Positions 9,585 to 20,587 of a DNA stretch of 64,000 bases are shown here, piece after piece. Under the pieces are notes generated by a model that made no database searches, had not been told where the DNA came from, and saw only the letters and a list, made by a program, of their open reading frames with translations. Source of the DNA: Castanea sativa (lineage: Eukaryota > Streptophyta > Magnoliopsida > Fagales > Fagaceae); contig NC_134015.1 in the NCBI RefSeq assembly GCF_040712315.1, forward strand, positions 44,103,464 through 44,167,463, in the 5' to 3' direction. A program made the translations under genes and the position numbers. Each line of letters starts with the position of its first letter. Position 1 is the stretch's first letter.

Positions 9585-11042
9585 TTAATTAAGCTCCTTC
9601 TGTGTTTCCTTGATCTCCTGCACTGGTGAAGTCCTTTTTGCCCCATTCTCCTGCATCAGCATTGGGAAACTGTTGATTGATTCCAATTCAGAATCATCAC
9701 AAACTTCTCCATCATCTTCAGAATCATCATAAACTTCACCATTATCAGAAAACTCATCAAATGATCTTATATCAAGCTGATAGCGGAGTATTCCCCCAAT
9801 CCCACCAAAACCTCTGCAGAACTGGGATCCTTCTTGAGATTTGTTGGTGACAAATTCAAGTGTGCAACCAAACTTCTTGTATTCAGTAGCAAACCACTCC
9901 AGAAGAGGCATATTTTCCTGCACCTCTAATTCAGAAGAGCCAACAGGAGCACGGAAATTACTCTGATCAGCCTCTTGCTCCTTATTCAAGTGCTTTATGA
10001 TAATCTCACTAGTAGTGCTATTCTTCAACACATACCTATTAATATCCAGATTTTCCCATACAATAAGTATCTTAACAGCACCCATCTCCAAAGCTTTCAG
10101 TGTATCATCTACACCAACAACATATTTCCCAGTGTCCAGGCTAATCTCCTCGAAGTATTTGCCTATCAAGCACTTCTCCTGAATAAATTTCACATTGGAC
10201 AGGATTTCCGAGGACAGCTCGATGGCCTGATTGAAACCAATCACCCCTCCATAAGAGACGTCTACCACTTTTAATATTTTGGCTTGAAGACGGGGATCAA
10301 ACATGGCTGACTGACTGAGCTCAGTTTTTAAGTCAGCCGACCCAGCTAGTATTAATCCTGAAACATTGGGCTGGCCGGTGGAAGCATTGATGAAAAATTG
10401 AGTGGCAAGCTCTGCTGCCTTCCTCACATAGTTGTGGCGTTTCTCCGTCCGAAGACGGGCAAACCTTCAGGCTGATTGCCCTCCTCTTCCATGTTTCTTC
10501 GGAAGGTCAACACTAACTTTATGAAGAATCTCTCTGGTATTACTACTCAAAGTCCCAATAAGGGTCCCTTTACCATCCATGACAATAAAACCAAACTTTT
10601 CATCAGATTCTAAAAGCTCATTCAGCACTTCAGTATGAAACTTGTTGTCACAAAGGTAAACAGATGCATTGATTGGCCTGAACGGCTCAAAATCGATTGT
10701 GACCTTCTTTTCCTTCCCATCCTCAGTTACAATTGTACCCGTGTAGAGCACAAGCCCATTGGGAGGAACTTTGTTGTAAAGTTTAAGCCTTTGCTGTGCA
10801 GATTTAATTGCCCCAAGCACAGATTGTTTATTTACCCTACTTTTAATGTTTGAGGCAGTACTAAACTCATCCCCCAACATCTTGGTAACCCGGGATATTT
10901 GATCACGCGGAGGCATGATTAGAGAAATCATACTTGTACCATTGCCTCTAGCAGCTTCGAGATCTTTGATCAATTTCTTGAATTTCCACATCTCAATGTT
11001 CTTATCAGCTTCTTGTCCATCTGCCATTGTGATAGAAGACAT
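9585..11042 (-). pseudogene. eRF1: Eukaryotic peptide chain release factor subunit 1 (eRF1), broken by one in-frame UGA
   Basis: One reading frame from the ATG at 11042 to the stop at 9585 gives about 485 codons, against about 436 in typical plant eRF1. It shows the T-A-S-N-I-K-S stop-codon recognition motif, the Y-L-C-D-N-K-F motif and G-G-Q at the peptidyl-transferase site. It then continues with the M and C domains (L-I-G-K-Y-F-E-E-I ... [10 protein letters not shown]). eRF1 reads all three stop codons in the ribosomal A site and triggers peptide release with eRF3. The only lesion is UGA at 10469-10467, right after G-G-Q-S-A, where the family has Leu; one change from UUA would create it. 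The coding part is a single exon, as usual for plant eRF1, with an intron in the 5' UTR. A few conserved residues differ (for example G-G-V-I-G-F-N-Q). It may be a recent pseudogene, a readthrough gene or a base error. Confidence 0.9.
9688..9747 (-). repeat. 30-bp tandem duplication in the eRF1 C-terminal tail
   Basis: Two adjacent 30-bp units (9688-9717 and 9718-9747) encode two similar ten-residue acidic repeats ([10 protein letters not shown] type). After them the frame continues for about 30 more residues beyond the usual plant eRF1 end. Confidence 0.8.
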
Positions 11043-11050
11043 AGAAAAAG

Positions 11051-12509
11051 CTGCAAAAACAGGATAAAAAATTAACTCACATTTCTGAGCAAAAAAGAGA
11101 GGAGCATATAGGCTAAGATTCCAAACTCGATGATGAACAAGAAAAGTAAAACATAAATAACAAAATAAAGGTCACATATGCATGGACAGAAGATATTGTA
11201 ACTCATGGCAGCAGTGTATTAATTGGTGAATAAAAAAAGCATCATCAGAACCAATGATAAGTTATGTCTAGAAACTCCCAAAACACTATTTCAACGTGAA
11301 CCAACAATCAACGAGGTGACACTATCCAGAATTCCCTAGCTATTTCAAGTGAAGCTCAAATCTTCCAACAAGAACCTGTCAACATGCACTAAAAGAACCA
11401 TGTCTATCTTCACTCTTCAGCCATGTTACTGGCCAAAATGAGACAATATCACCTCATACATATTATTATGATACACACAGAGACAACAACATGGCAGTAG
11501 CACTCTTATCATGAGACTAATACAAATACTACAGAAAAATTACCACCACATGAAATCTGAAACAAATCCTGCTAAACTGCACTTGAGAATGAAAACATTC
11601 GTTCAGTGCCAAACTATTATAACATTAAACTTATTCGTCAACTATCTTTTTTTTTTTTGGGTAAACTGGAATATATGAAATAGAAAAACAAAAGAGTTAA
11701 ATATCATCTCAAAAGTTCTTACTAGCCAAAATGCTTTAATAAAATACTTGGGCATTACATTAATAGGAGAATGTCAAATCAGTTTCAATGCAATGCTTTC
11801 CTAAATATATAATTTAGATATGTTATTGCTCTAATTGTGTATAGATCAATTCAAAATCCACCAAAAAGTATTATATTACACATAAATTGAGAACCTGGAG
11901 TAACCTTTAAAACTTAAAACTATGGCTTGTGTTCAGCATCTATGGCAAAGTGATTCAGCAATTAAAACACGTTGGTCGCCCAAGCCAAATAGCTAAATAA
12001 ATAAAGGTAACAGGTTTAGTAAAAGTCCATAGTCTTTAAATAAAAAAACCCAAAAACAAATATTATAACAAAGCAGAACAAACAATCTTAGCACAACCCA
12101 TGTTCACAATCCCAACGTATGTACTTCCTTAAGTATATATAACACGCTCAAGAATTAAATTAACAAACACCAAAAAAGAAATTTTTTTAAAAAATTAATT
12201 AATAATTTTGCAAACCATAATAATAATAATAATAATAATAATAGTTTAAACACTAAAATCTAGAAAATATAAAATATAAAATATAAGATAAAAAGTAAAA
12301 AAACTTAGGAAAAAAATCCACAAAAATAAAATCACGCAATTCTTACATAATTTATGATCAGAAATATCCAACAAAAAAAAAAATCAATAGAAATCAAAGA
12401 GAAAAACACAAAATTCTGCAAGCAAAATACCAAATACGTTCGAATAAAAGGTACTCAAATTCTGCAACCATAGATAGAAAGAAAGAGATCAAAGAAGAGC
12501 TGGACTGAC
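11051..12509 (-). other. Putative 5'-UTR intron of eRF1
   Basis: On the minus strand a donor CTTTAG/GTCAGT ends a short leader exon at 12510, and an acceptor TTTTTGCAG lies at 11051-11059, eight bases before the leader segment joining the ATG. The intron would be 1459 nt and is AT-rich. Arabidopsis eRF1 genes also have a leader intron before an uninterrupted coding exon. Its presence shows this is not a reverse-transcribed copy. Confidence 0.65.
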
Positions 12510-12599
12510 CTAAAGGAGGAATCTGAGGTTGATTATTGAAAAACCAAAAAGAAGAGGCAGTGCTTGTGATTGTGATTCTCTCTTTGTGGTTTGGTATTC

Positions 12600-12924
12600 T
12601 AGGATGAGCAGTTAAATAAATTTTGTTGTACGACAAACTGAATTTATAGTACCAACTACTAACCCTACTGCTTTTAGTTAACTTGTGTTTCACGTATCTT
12701 GTATTCTTGTGTCTCACGTATAGAGAGAACTCAAACTAACCTACCTCTTACGGCCATCAGGCTTTGTGGGCTTTGGGTTTTGGTGGGCTCAAACACATTT
12801 GTATAGATAAAAGTGGAGCTGGGCTTTATGGAAAGAGGGCCTCAAGCCCATTGAACTTTGTGGGTCCACGGTTATACTTAAACCCACTGTATTAATTTCT
12901 ATAGCCCCTGTTTCCTGATATGAA
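12600..12924. promoter_or_regulatory. Shared divergent promoter of eRF1 and the D-cysteine desulfhydrase-like gene
   Basis: About 320 bp separates the presumed eRF1 leader from the ATG of the plus-strand gene. It holds TGGGCT at 12767-12772, 12784-12789 and 12820-12825, and the reverse AGCCCA at 12845-12850. These match the site II element (TGGGCY) bound by TCP factors, which is common in plant promoters of translation-related and mitochondrial genes. Start sites cannot be placed exactly. Confidence 0.55.
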
Positions 12925-13227
12925 ATGAAGCTCCAGGGTTTATCTAGTAGAGACGCCATTACGGCCATGAAAAATGGGTTTCACTCAGCCCAGCTCTTGA
13001 AAACAACTCAGGTTCTCTCTCTCGCTCTCTCTCAATTCCCTGAGTGCTTCTAATAATGTTTCTTATGTAAGTTATATTGCAAGTCCAAGTCCATGTCCTG
13101 CTTCACTGCTAGTCTTTGTTAGAATGATTATATATGTGTGTTTATGTTCCATTTCTCTACAGAAAATTTCAGCAAATTTTGCAGTTTCTGATGTATTTTA
13201 AACCTCGAAATTTTCGTGAATTCGTAA

Positions 13228-13264
<37 letters not shown>

Positions 13265-16200
13265 TATTAGTCACTATATGATTAATGTATCCAGTGGTCC
13301 CTAACATATGTGGCCGACCCGACTCGACTGACTAATTTGTTGAGGATTCATAGCTGACCAAAATTTTTGAGACCAAGGCTTTGTTGTTGGAATATGTTCT
13401 AAACTCCGCTTATTATAAAATAGGAAAATTATGAAATCAATAAAGGATGCAATGGTGGGAGTCTTAGGACACTATCGACTATGGTTCAGACTTCAGAAAC
13501 GAGAGCTTTTTAAGTTTGTGTGACTTTGTTTTGTTTTGTTTTTGGTACTAATGGTTCTTCAATTTGGGTAATAGAAATTGTTGTAATTTTTTTTTTTTGG
13601 GTTCACAAAGACATTGTTGTCTTAGATGCATTGTTTTAGTTAAGCTGTATTACTAGTTACAACACTGCAAATTTGTCTTTAATTGATTTAGATATATGTG
13701 GGTTTCACAGAATTTACGCTTTTAGTTGATCAATTTTTCCCCCCTCATTCCCAGGGTCTTGCAAAAGTGAAACTGAGCAGTGAAGAATTCGCGTCTAAAT
13801 TACTTGATAGAAGATGGGCATTGCCCGGCCCTGATACAAAAATTCACCAAATAATGCTTTCTCAATCACAAGTGCGAGATAGAGGTGGACCATTTGGTAA
13901 CATATCCATGTTAAACAATACTCAACCGTCCTTTGGTGATGACATGATCACAAAGAATGATCAAAACTCATCCTTCTATATTGTGAGGGATGATTTGTTG
14001 CATCCATTTGTAAATGGAAATAAAGCTAGAAAATTGGATGGACTGCTTCCTCTCATTGAAGATCATTCAGTGACTGATGTGGTATGATCATATACTTTAT
14101 ATTCTTTTGAATATAAGATTGCAATTGTGTGTCAAAAATACCTTAAAAAAAAAAAACTGAAATAGAGGCCCTTCCTTGGTTTCCATTAGTGATCTTCCTT
14201 ATTGGCTTCTAAAAGTGTATTACTCTTTTATTGATACCTATACATAATGAGAAAACTTAACTTGTGGAGTTGTGATATGACCCATTGTTATTTCTTGGAC
14301 TTACACGCATAATTAGGATAACCAGATGATAATATGTTGGATATTAGTATCTGTGCTCTATATTGATAGAGAGCCAGCCAGAACAATGTGTGATATGTTT
14401 CAGTGAGTTATGTGGAGCAGATGTTTTAGGCATTTTCTCATTTTGAGCTTTTGCAATTCCTTCTTGATAAGTAAACTTTTGCATTTCCTTAGATGGATAT
14501 GCCATTGCATCTAGAGCAGGTGGTTGTCTGAGTCTATTGGTTCTTGCCATAGAAATCTTCCTGAGTGGTGAACCATAGGAGGAACCTTTCCCTATTCTTT
14601 CTTCTTCTTCTTCTTCTTCTTCTTCTTCTTTTCTTGCCATGGACAATGTCATATTTAATACCAAATAATATCTTCCTTACCTCTAGGAACTATCAACTCT
14701 CAAGACCAAATAACATTCAACTGGAACATTTTCTAGGTTACTTGTGGAGGTTGTCAAAGTGCACATGCAGCAGCTGTTGGTAGGAAATTTCTTGCTGCAG
14801 TTACATTTGTGTACACACACACACACACACACACAGAAAGTTTTTCACTTCATTTAGTAGAACAGCTATAAAAGGGGTTGTTTCTCATGAGCAATTTGCA
14901 TATCTTGCAGCTGTCTCGTGTGCAGAGAGAGGACGTAAGTCACATTTGCTTCTACGAGGGGAGCAGCCCGAAATTCTGACAGGCTATAACCTGATTTCAA
15001 CAATGTATGGGAATGTCACCTATGTTCCAAGATCTCTATATGCCAATAGGGAAATAATGCTGCAAACCCATGCTAATCATTTGGTGTCAGGCAATAGTGG
15101 TCATGTTGTATGGTTCAATGATATTTTTGAATCTTCCTTTACAACTCAGACTTCTAGTTCTTTTGTGCAAATGGATGCTAATAGAAGTGCTGAAAACTCT
15201 CCAAGAAAGGTTGCAATTCTCAATGAAGGTGCAGGGGATGCTGCAGCATTACTAGGTAAATGTTGTGGATTTTCATATAAAGGAAGCTTTGTATTTATGT
15301 TTGCATGTGTACATATTTCCATGTCCTTTTGAGGATAAATTTTTCTTTCTTATTGTCTTGGCAGTGTAATGGCTTGATGTGGGTGGGTTTAGCATAAGAG
15401 CATTATTGTGCAGGCCCCTAAGATTTACACTAATGATTTTATTTTATTTTTATATGCCACATTGCATATTCATTTATGCATTTTCTTCTTACTGCATTCC
15501 TGTTTGAAGATTTGGTATTACTTTCAGTTTATTATTTGCCTTGACACCTTTTGCTCAATATTATAGTACTTGATGGTATTGACTTTGATTGAAGGCCAAG
15601 GCTGTCAGTTGATGATTTAATGGATGAATATCCTTTTTATAAAGCTAACTTGGATTACATTAAACTATGCTTTTATGTATCCCTAACTTTTTTGTTTATA
15701 TGAATTGGCTCTTGTATTACTCATTTGGTGCTGATTGATTGCTACAATTGCTTTACTAAAAATGATTTCTTCGAATAGGTGTCATTCGCCTTGTGTGGTA
15801 CTTATCCCAAAGTCATTTACTTGGAAAAGAGAGAGCCATGAGATTTGTTGTAGATGCTGGTACTGGGACAACTGCTGTTGGTTTAGGACTTGGAGCCCTA
15901 TGTTTCGGGTGTGTTCCATATTTACTTTATTTTCTTTTGGTTTAAATTACTAAATATTTGAATGATTGCTTTACTTTCTGATGTGGAACACAATAGGAAA
16001 TAGGAAATAGAAGAGAAACAAAAAGAACAATAGAACAAATCCTAGGCTTCACCACCTAGAATCTGCCTGCAAACCCTAGGCATCACCACCAAACAGAGAG
16101 AACAAGGGAGGAGACATATTCTCTGCTCATCATAATTATTTTTATTCAAATTCAAATTCGACTATTCCTTCACGATTACAAGAGCACTATTTTAATAGGG

Positions 16201-19200
16201 TTTAGGGAGTACACCGATATGGAAATGCCTAATCAAATCCCTTAAAACCCTAAACATTAAAAACTAAATTAGAAAATAATTTCAAATTAAAAAATAATTT
16301 CAAATTAAAAAATAATTTCAAATTTAGAAACAAAATCTTAAATGAATTTGATTTTAATGCTCCCTACATCATACTCCTCTGGTTGGAGAAAACTTGACCT
16401 TGAGTTATAAAGTGGAGAATGATCATATATGGGTGTAAATTGATGGAGGTGATTTTTACAATACAATTAAGGAGGCATGAAATAAATATAAGTAGAGTTG
16501 TTACATAGTATAATGTGAAATATAGCCTTACAATAAACCGTAGTAGAGATGATGCGGAAAAATCATTGTATATTTAGAAGCTTCTCTTTTGGTCGGATAC
16601 CATTGCAAGATTTTCTGTAATTACCCGATTGTTGAGTAAATAGTACATGTAAATTGTTTTAGGTAGGGTATCTTAGGGTTTTAGAGGAAATAATAGGGAG
16701 AAAGTGCATATTGTGGTGTGCTAGTTGAGGTAAGTAACCTTTATCTTGATTGATTATATATTTGCTTATTCAACTGTATTTACAATTGTAACAATTTTGT
16801 ACTTACAATTTTATACTACTTAAAGAATAAAGAAACATCATAAATGTATTTAAATTTTACTATATATGACTTTTATATGTATTTGAATAAGATATGTATT
16901 TGTTTGAATTATGATTTTATACTTTGAATCTCTACTACCCAACAAATGAGGGTTTATTCATTGGTATTGATACTGGTTTCATTTGGGGCATCACGAACCT
17001 ATTGTGTTTTTGGACCCGGCTAACGGGGGATATATATTGGCACAAAACTAGTTTCATCTAAACCCAATGCCTAGTCATAGGGATATAGCATGACTATAGT
17101 CATAAAAGATTGTTAAGATTATGAATCTGTTTGAGTGTTTGGACTATTTTATGTCCATGAAACTTCTTATGTTTTCTTTTTTTGGAACCCATAGATTATA
17201 TTATAACTTTTGGTATATGTGAAATATTTGATCTTATGTACAATGTATTATTTTGTTGATCTATATGCTTGTTTTAGCTAGTTAGGATTTGGTTACTTAA
17301 TGAGTTGTCAACTCACCCCCTCTTTCCCCCTCGACAATGATGGATCATTCCCATTCGATTGACACCTTTGGGCACCACCTAGGATTTTTTAACTCAACAG
17401 GTTCGAGTCCTTCTCACCCAAGGGAGTTGATGCAGAACCAAAGCTTGGACTTTTAGCTTTTATTTCTGATTTTATTTCCTTCCTTTTGTGTTACCCTTTA
17501 TTTTGGATTTGCATTTTTATTATTTTCTTTGGTAGTAGTTGACTCCATTATGCATTTATGGCTGTATTTTGGGAGCCTATTTTAGGAGGCTCATCAAACA
17601 TTTTTCAGTATTGCATTTTGAATAATAAAAATATTTCAGAGATTTTGCCTAATCGTGTAGTGTTTGGTGGTGAAGCCTAAGGTTTTGTACTTCTTTCTCT
17701 TAAATTTAGTGTTCCATATACTTGTTCTACACCACTTTCTCATGTGAATTAGTTTTTATTGAAGTACACTATGGCTGGCATTGTAACTGCTTTTATTGCT
17801 TCCTGTCAGGCTCCCTTGGGAGGTAACTGCTATAATGCTGGCTGATACAGTTGATGGGTACAAACAACAGGAGAGACGCTTGGTTTCTGATTTCAAGAGG
17901 TGTTTTGGTTTTCATCTTATTGACCACGGCTTAAATGAAGTAGATCATGGAATAGTGAAGTGGGTAGAACGTTGCCATCCAAGAAAGTAATCTGTTATTT
18001 CCTTCTCTGATTTTATTGTTAACATCATTTTCAATTGAACATGCGTATATTCTCCATGCTTTCTTTTTTTTACATGAACTAGTCCTTGTGCATAGGAGGC
18101 CAGCAATTAAACTAATTTAAATGGGAATTTTTTTTCTTAAGAATCTTGATTTTATATTTTCAAAAAATAATTAAGACATGGCAGGAAGAAATTTGTTCCT
18201 TTTCCATGTGTCTCCACTGAAACTTAATACCGGTCATAACGAAAGGTTTTTTTTTTTTTTTTCCAAATCAAAAAATAGGAAGAGCCTTACAATCCAAGAG
18301 TAAGGACTTAAGAAGTATGTTTCCATTTTGTTGAAAGGAGAGAAGACTAGTGTAACATGCTGAAGTCAGTTTTTTTTAGATTTCAGTCATATTTGTAAGG
18401 GTGAGTCATAGCTATTAATGACTGTATCAGGAATAGGTGTTGCCATTGGCTAGCACCTGGCTTCCAGTACGCCATACCTCTTATTTAATATTGCTATGTG
18501 CTTCTCTTATTGGTAGTCTGAAGCAGAACTAAGACTGAATGTAACTGGAAGGGGATATAGGCATGCTAAGAAAAGCTGATAGATTTATGAGGCATCTACA
18601 AATCAAAGTATAAATTCATAAGAAATAAGAGATAAATTTGGTATCTGAATAAAACAATAGGGAAAATTTAGCCATTACAAATACTTATTTCAATGAGGGT
18701 TGATCATTCAACACCATTTGGCATGGGATGGGATCTTGCAATGATTTTGGTTTTGGCATGCCATATTATCTAGTGATACTGTTACTTATCAAAAAAAAAA
18801 AACTATCTAGTGATACTGTTGCAATATTTATTCCAAATGGCAAATACTTACCAATTAACTGTAACCCACTTTAGAATTATTGATATGTCTTTATTTGGGT
18901 AGTGTTCTGCACTAGTTTCAGCAGAAATGGAAACAACAAAATATGAGCTTGTTGAAACAGGGGGGATGAGAATGTTCAAGGAACTAAAACTGAAAAAAAT
19001 TGAGCTTGAGGAATTTTTTTATTATCTGATGACGCAAACATTTCAATTGGGAACATCTGATATCTATATCAATATGTTGCATAAAATTACTCCAATCTTT
19101 TCTTCTTCTGTTTTTCCCTGCATTTGTTTGGCTTACTAAACTCAACTCAACTCTCTCTCTCTCTCTCTCTCTCTCTAGGTTTGGCAAGGTATTGGATGGG

Positions 19201-19422
19201 GAAGTAGAAGCCTGCCAACAAATTGCACAGCAAACTGGTATTCTGGTGGATCCCATGTATACTTTAGCTGCATGGGAAATGGCAACACTTCTAAGTGAAA
19301 AGGAAGCAAAAGAGGCTGTAAAAGTGGTTATGCTCCATACTGGGGGCACGCTGGGCATGTTTGGATTAGCACAGAGGTACAGACCTTACTTCCATGCACT
19401 CAAGGATGGATTGTCGGTTTAA
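12925..19422 (+). CDS. D-CDES2: D-cysteine desulfhydrase 2-like / ACC deaminase-like PLP enzyme, seven exons
   Basis: Exons joined by GT-AG junctions that keep the frame: 12925-13011, 13755-14081, 14737-14779, 14911-15255, 15779-15908, 17810-17986 and 19179-19422, giving 450 residues. The protein matches the plant mitochondrial D-cysteine desulfhydrase family, which turns D-cysteine into pyruvate, ammonia and H2S. Visible landmarks are V-N-G-N-K-A-R-K-L with the likely PLP lysine at about residue 119; C-G-G-C-Q-S-A-H across exons 3-4; [33 protein letters not shown]; and [10 protein letters not shown] near the C-terminus. The first exon is short and basic or hydroxylated without acidic clusters apart from one Asp, compatible with a mitochondrial presequence. 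No stop or frameshift was found. The start is the only in-frame ATG with a frame through exon 1; an ATG five bases upstream stops at once. Confidence 0.9.
14602..14633 (+). repeat. (TTC)n microsatellite in intron 2 of the desulfhydrase-like gene
   Basis: About nine to ten TTC units lie in the intron 14082-14736. A (CA)n run lies at about 14813-14836 in intron 3. Confidence 0.9.
15990..17740. repeat. Probable transposon fragments in intron 5, in inverted orientation
   Basis: The segment near 16000-16090 (CCTAGGCTTCACCACC and neighbours) resembles the reverse complement of that near 17670-17735 (GGTGGTGAAGCCTAAGG). Each is next to TTCTCT-rich and GTGTTCCA-like sequence. This suggests two copies of one element end in opposite orientation, about 1.6 kb apart. 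The element type is not recognised. It accounts for most of the 1901-bp intron 5 (15909-17809). Confidence 0.45.
18767..18820 (+). mobile_element. Minimal A-tailed insertion with 17-bp target-site duplication
   Basis: The 17-bp sequence TATCTAGTGATACTGTT occurs at 18767-18783 and 18804-18820. Between them is a 20-bp insert: ACTTATC followed by twelve A and a final C. This is the structure of an extremely 5'-truncated LINE or SINE insertion made by target-primed reverse transcription. It lies in intron 6 of the desulfhydrase-like gene. Confidence 0.75.
19152..19178 (+). repeat. (CT)n tract forming the polypyrimidine tract of intron 6
   Basis: A run of CT repeats leads directly into the AG acceptor at 19177-19178 before exon 7. 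Confidence 0.85.
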
Positions 19423-19960
19423 ATTAAAGAAGATAGCAAACAATTAATTTTATACACCACAACCGTAGGCATTATTTTCTCCATTTGAACTTTCCATTGC
19501 TCTCTGGTAAGTGTGGGGAAAAAAAAAACTGTTATTATTATGTAGTGTAATTCAGCTGTTGTTTTCCTGTGTGTGCGCGTCAGTGTATTACATTAGTTTG
19601 CTGCCCATTCTTGACATTTGTTTTTATCTTGCTTTGTTTAGTGTAACATCAGTGTATTCCTCTAGGCTTTTGCCATGAACGTGGTTTGCAAGTAATTACT
19701 TTCATCTGTAAAGATTAGTCTTGACTCAAATGGTTCATGGTTGGAGGAAAAGAAAAATATACAGTTTGCTTGACAGTCCCAAAATGTAACCTGAGCAGAA
19801 TTAGTTATGGAACTCATAACAAAGAGATTAATAAAATAAAATAAAAACATAGTTTTGATGACAACCAAGATTGATGCTGGAATGCTTATAAGTGTGAGCC
19901 AACTGAGCTTGATGGTGCCCCTAATTCTATGAGTCATCGAATGATAGATTTTGATTTGAC

Positions 19961-20230
19961 CTAAAAAATAAAATCAATTGGTATTTTGGCGTTATGATAA
20001 AGAGTGTATCATGAAGTGGTTTGTACAGGTTAAAATTCAGGCCTAAAAAATAAAATCAATTGATATTTTGGTGGTTGTTACAAGTTAAAATTCAGACCTA
20101 AAAAATAAAATCAATTGATATTTTGGCGGTTGTTACAAGTTAAAATTCAGACTTAAAAAATAAAACTAATTGATGTCTTGACTTTATGGCAAAAGGTGTA
20201 CCATGAAGCCGTCAAATCAATTGGTATTTT
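19961..20230 (+). repeat. 55-bp tandem repeats downstream of the desulfhydrase-like gene
   Basis: CTAAAAAATAAAATCAATTG or close variants recur at 19961, 20043, 20098 and 20153. The last steps are 55 bp and the first 82 bp. No known element was recognised. Confidence 0.8.
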
Positions 20231-20587
20231 GGTGTCATCTGTGGACTGACACGTGGATTGTGTAAGGTAACTACTGGTGGTTCAAATTGTACATACGAAC
20301 AAGCTTGGACCAAATTGAGAATAAACTGACTACTGGTGTTTCACGTTAATCCTATTCCTACACTTCGATTGTTGGCTGGGATGTGATTGTTGCTCCTCAG
20401 TTTTGGGCTGTGCATATTCTAAAGTCAACCCAGACCTGAACATATAACCTGGCCCACGATCAGCTGCTGACTCCACGGCCTCTTTTTTTTTTTTTTTTTT
20501 TGAGAAAGAAGACTTTTATTAAGAAGACTAAAGAGCGGCCAAATCAGCCTGAACAAAAGGTAAGGTGCAAGATGGAATATCCTCCAT

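Noticed and set aside
13698..14087. Treating the 129-codon frame as a separate gene
   Set aside because: Its first 19 codons lie in an intron; from 13755 it is exon 2 of the desulfhydrase-like gene.
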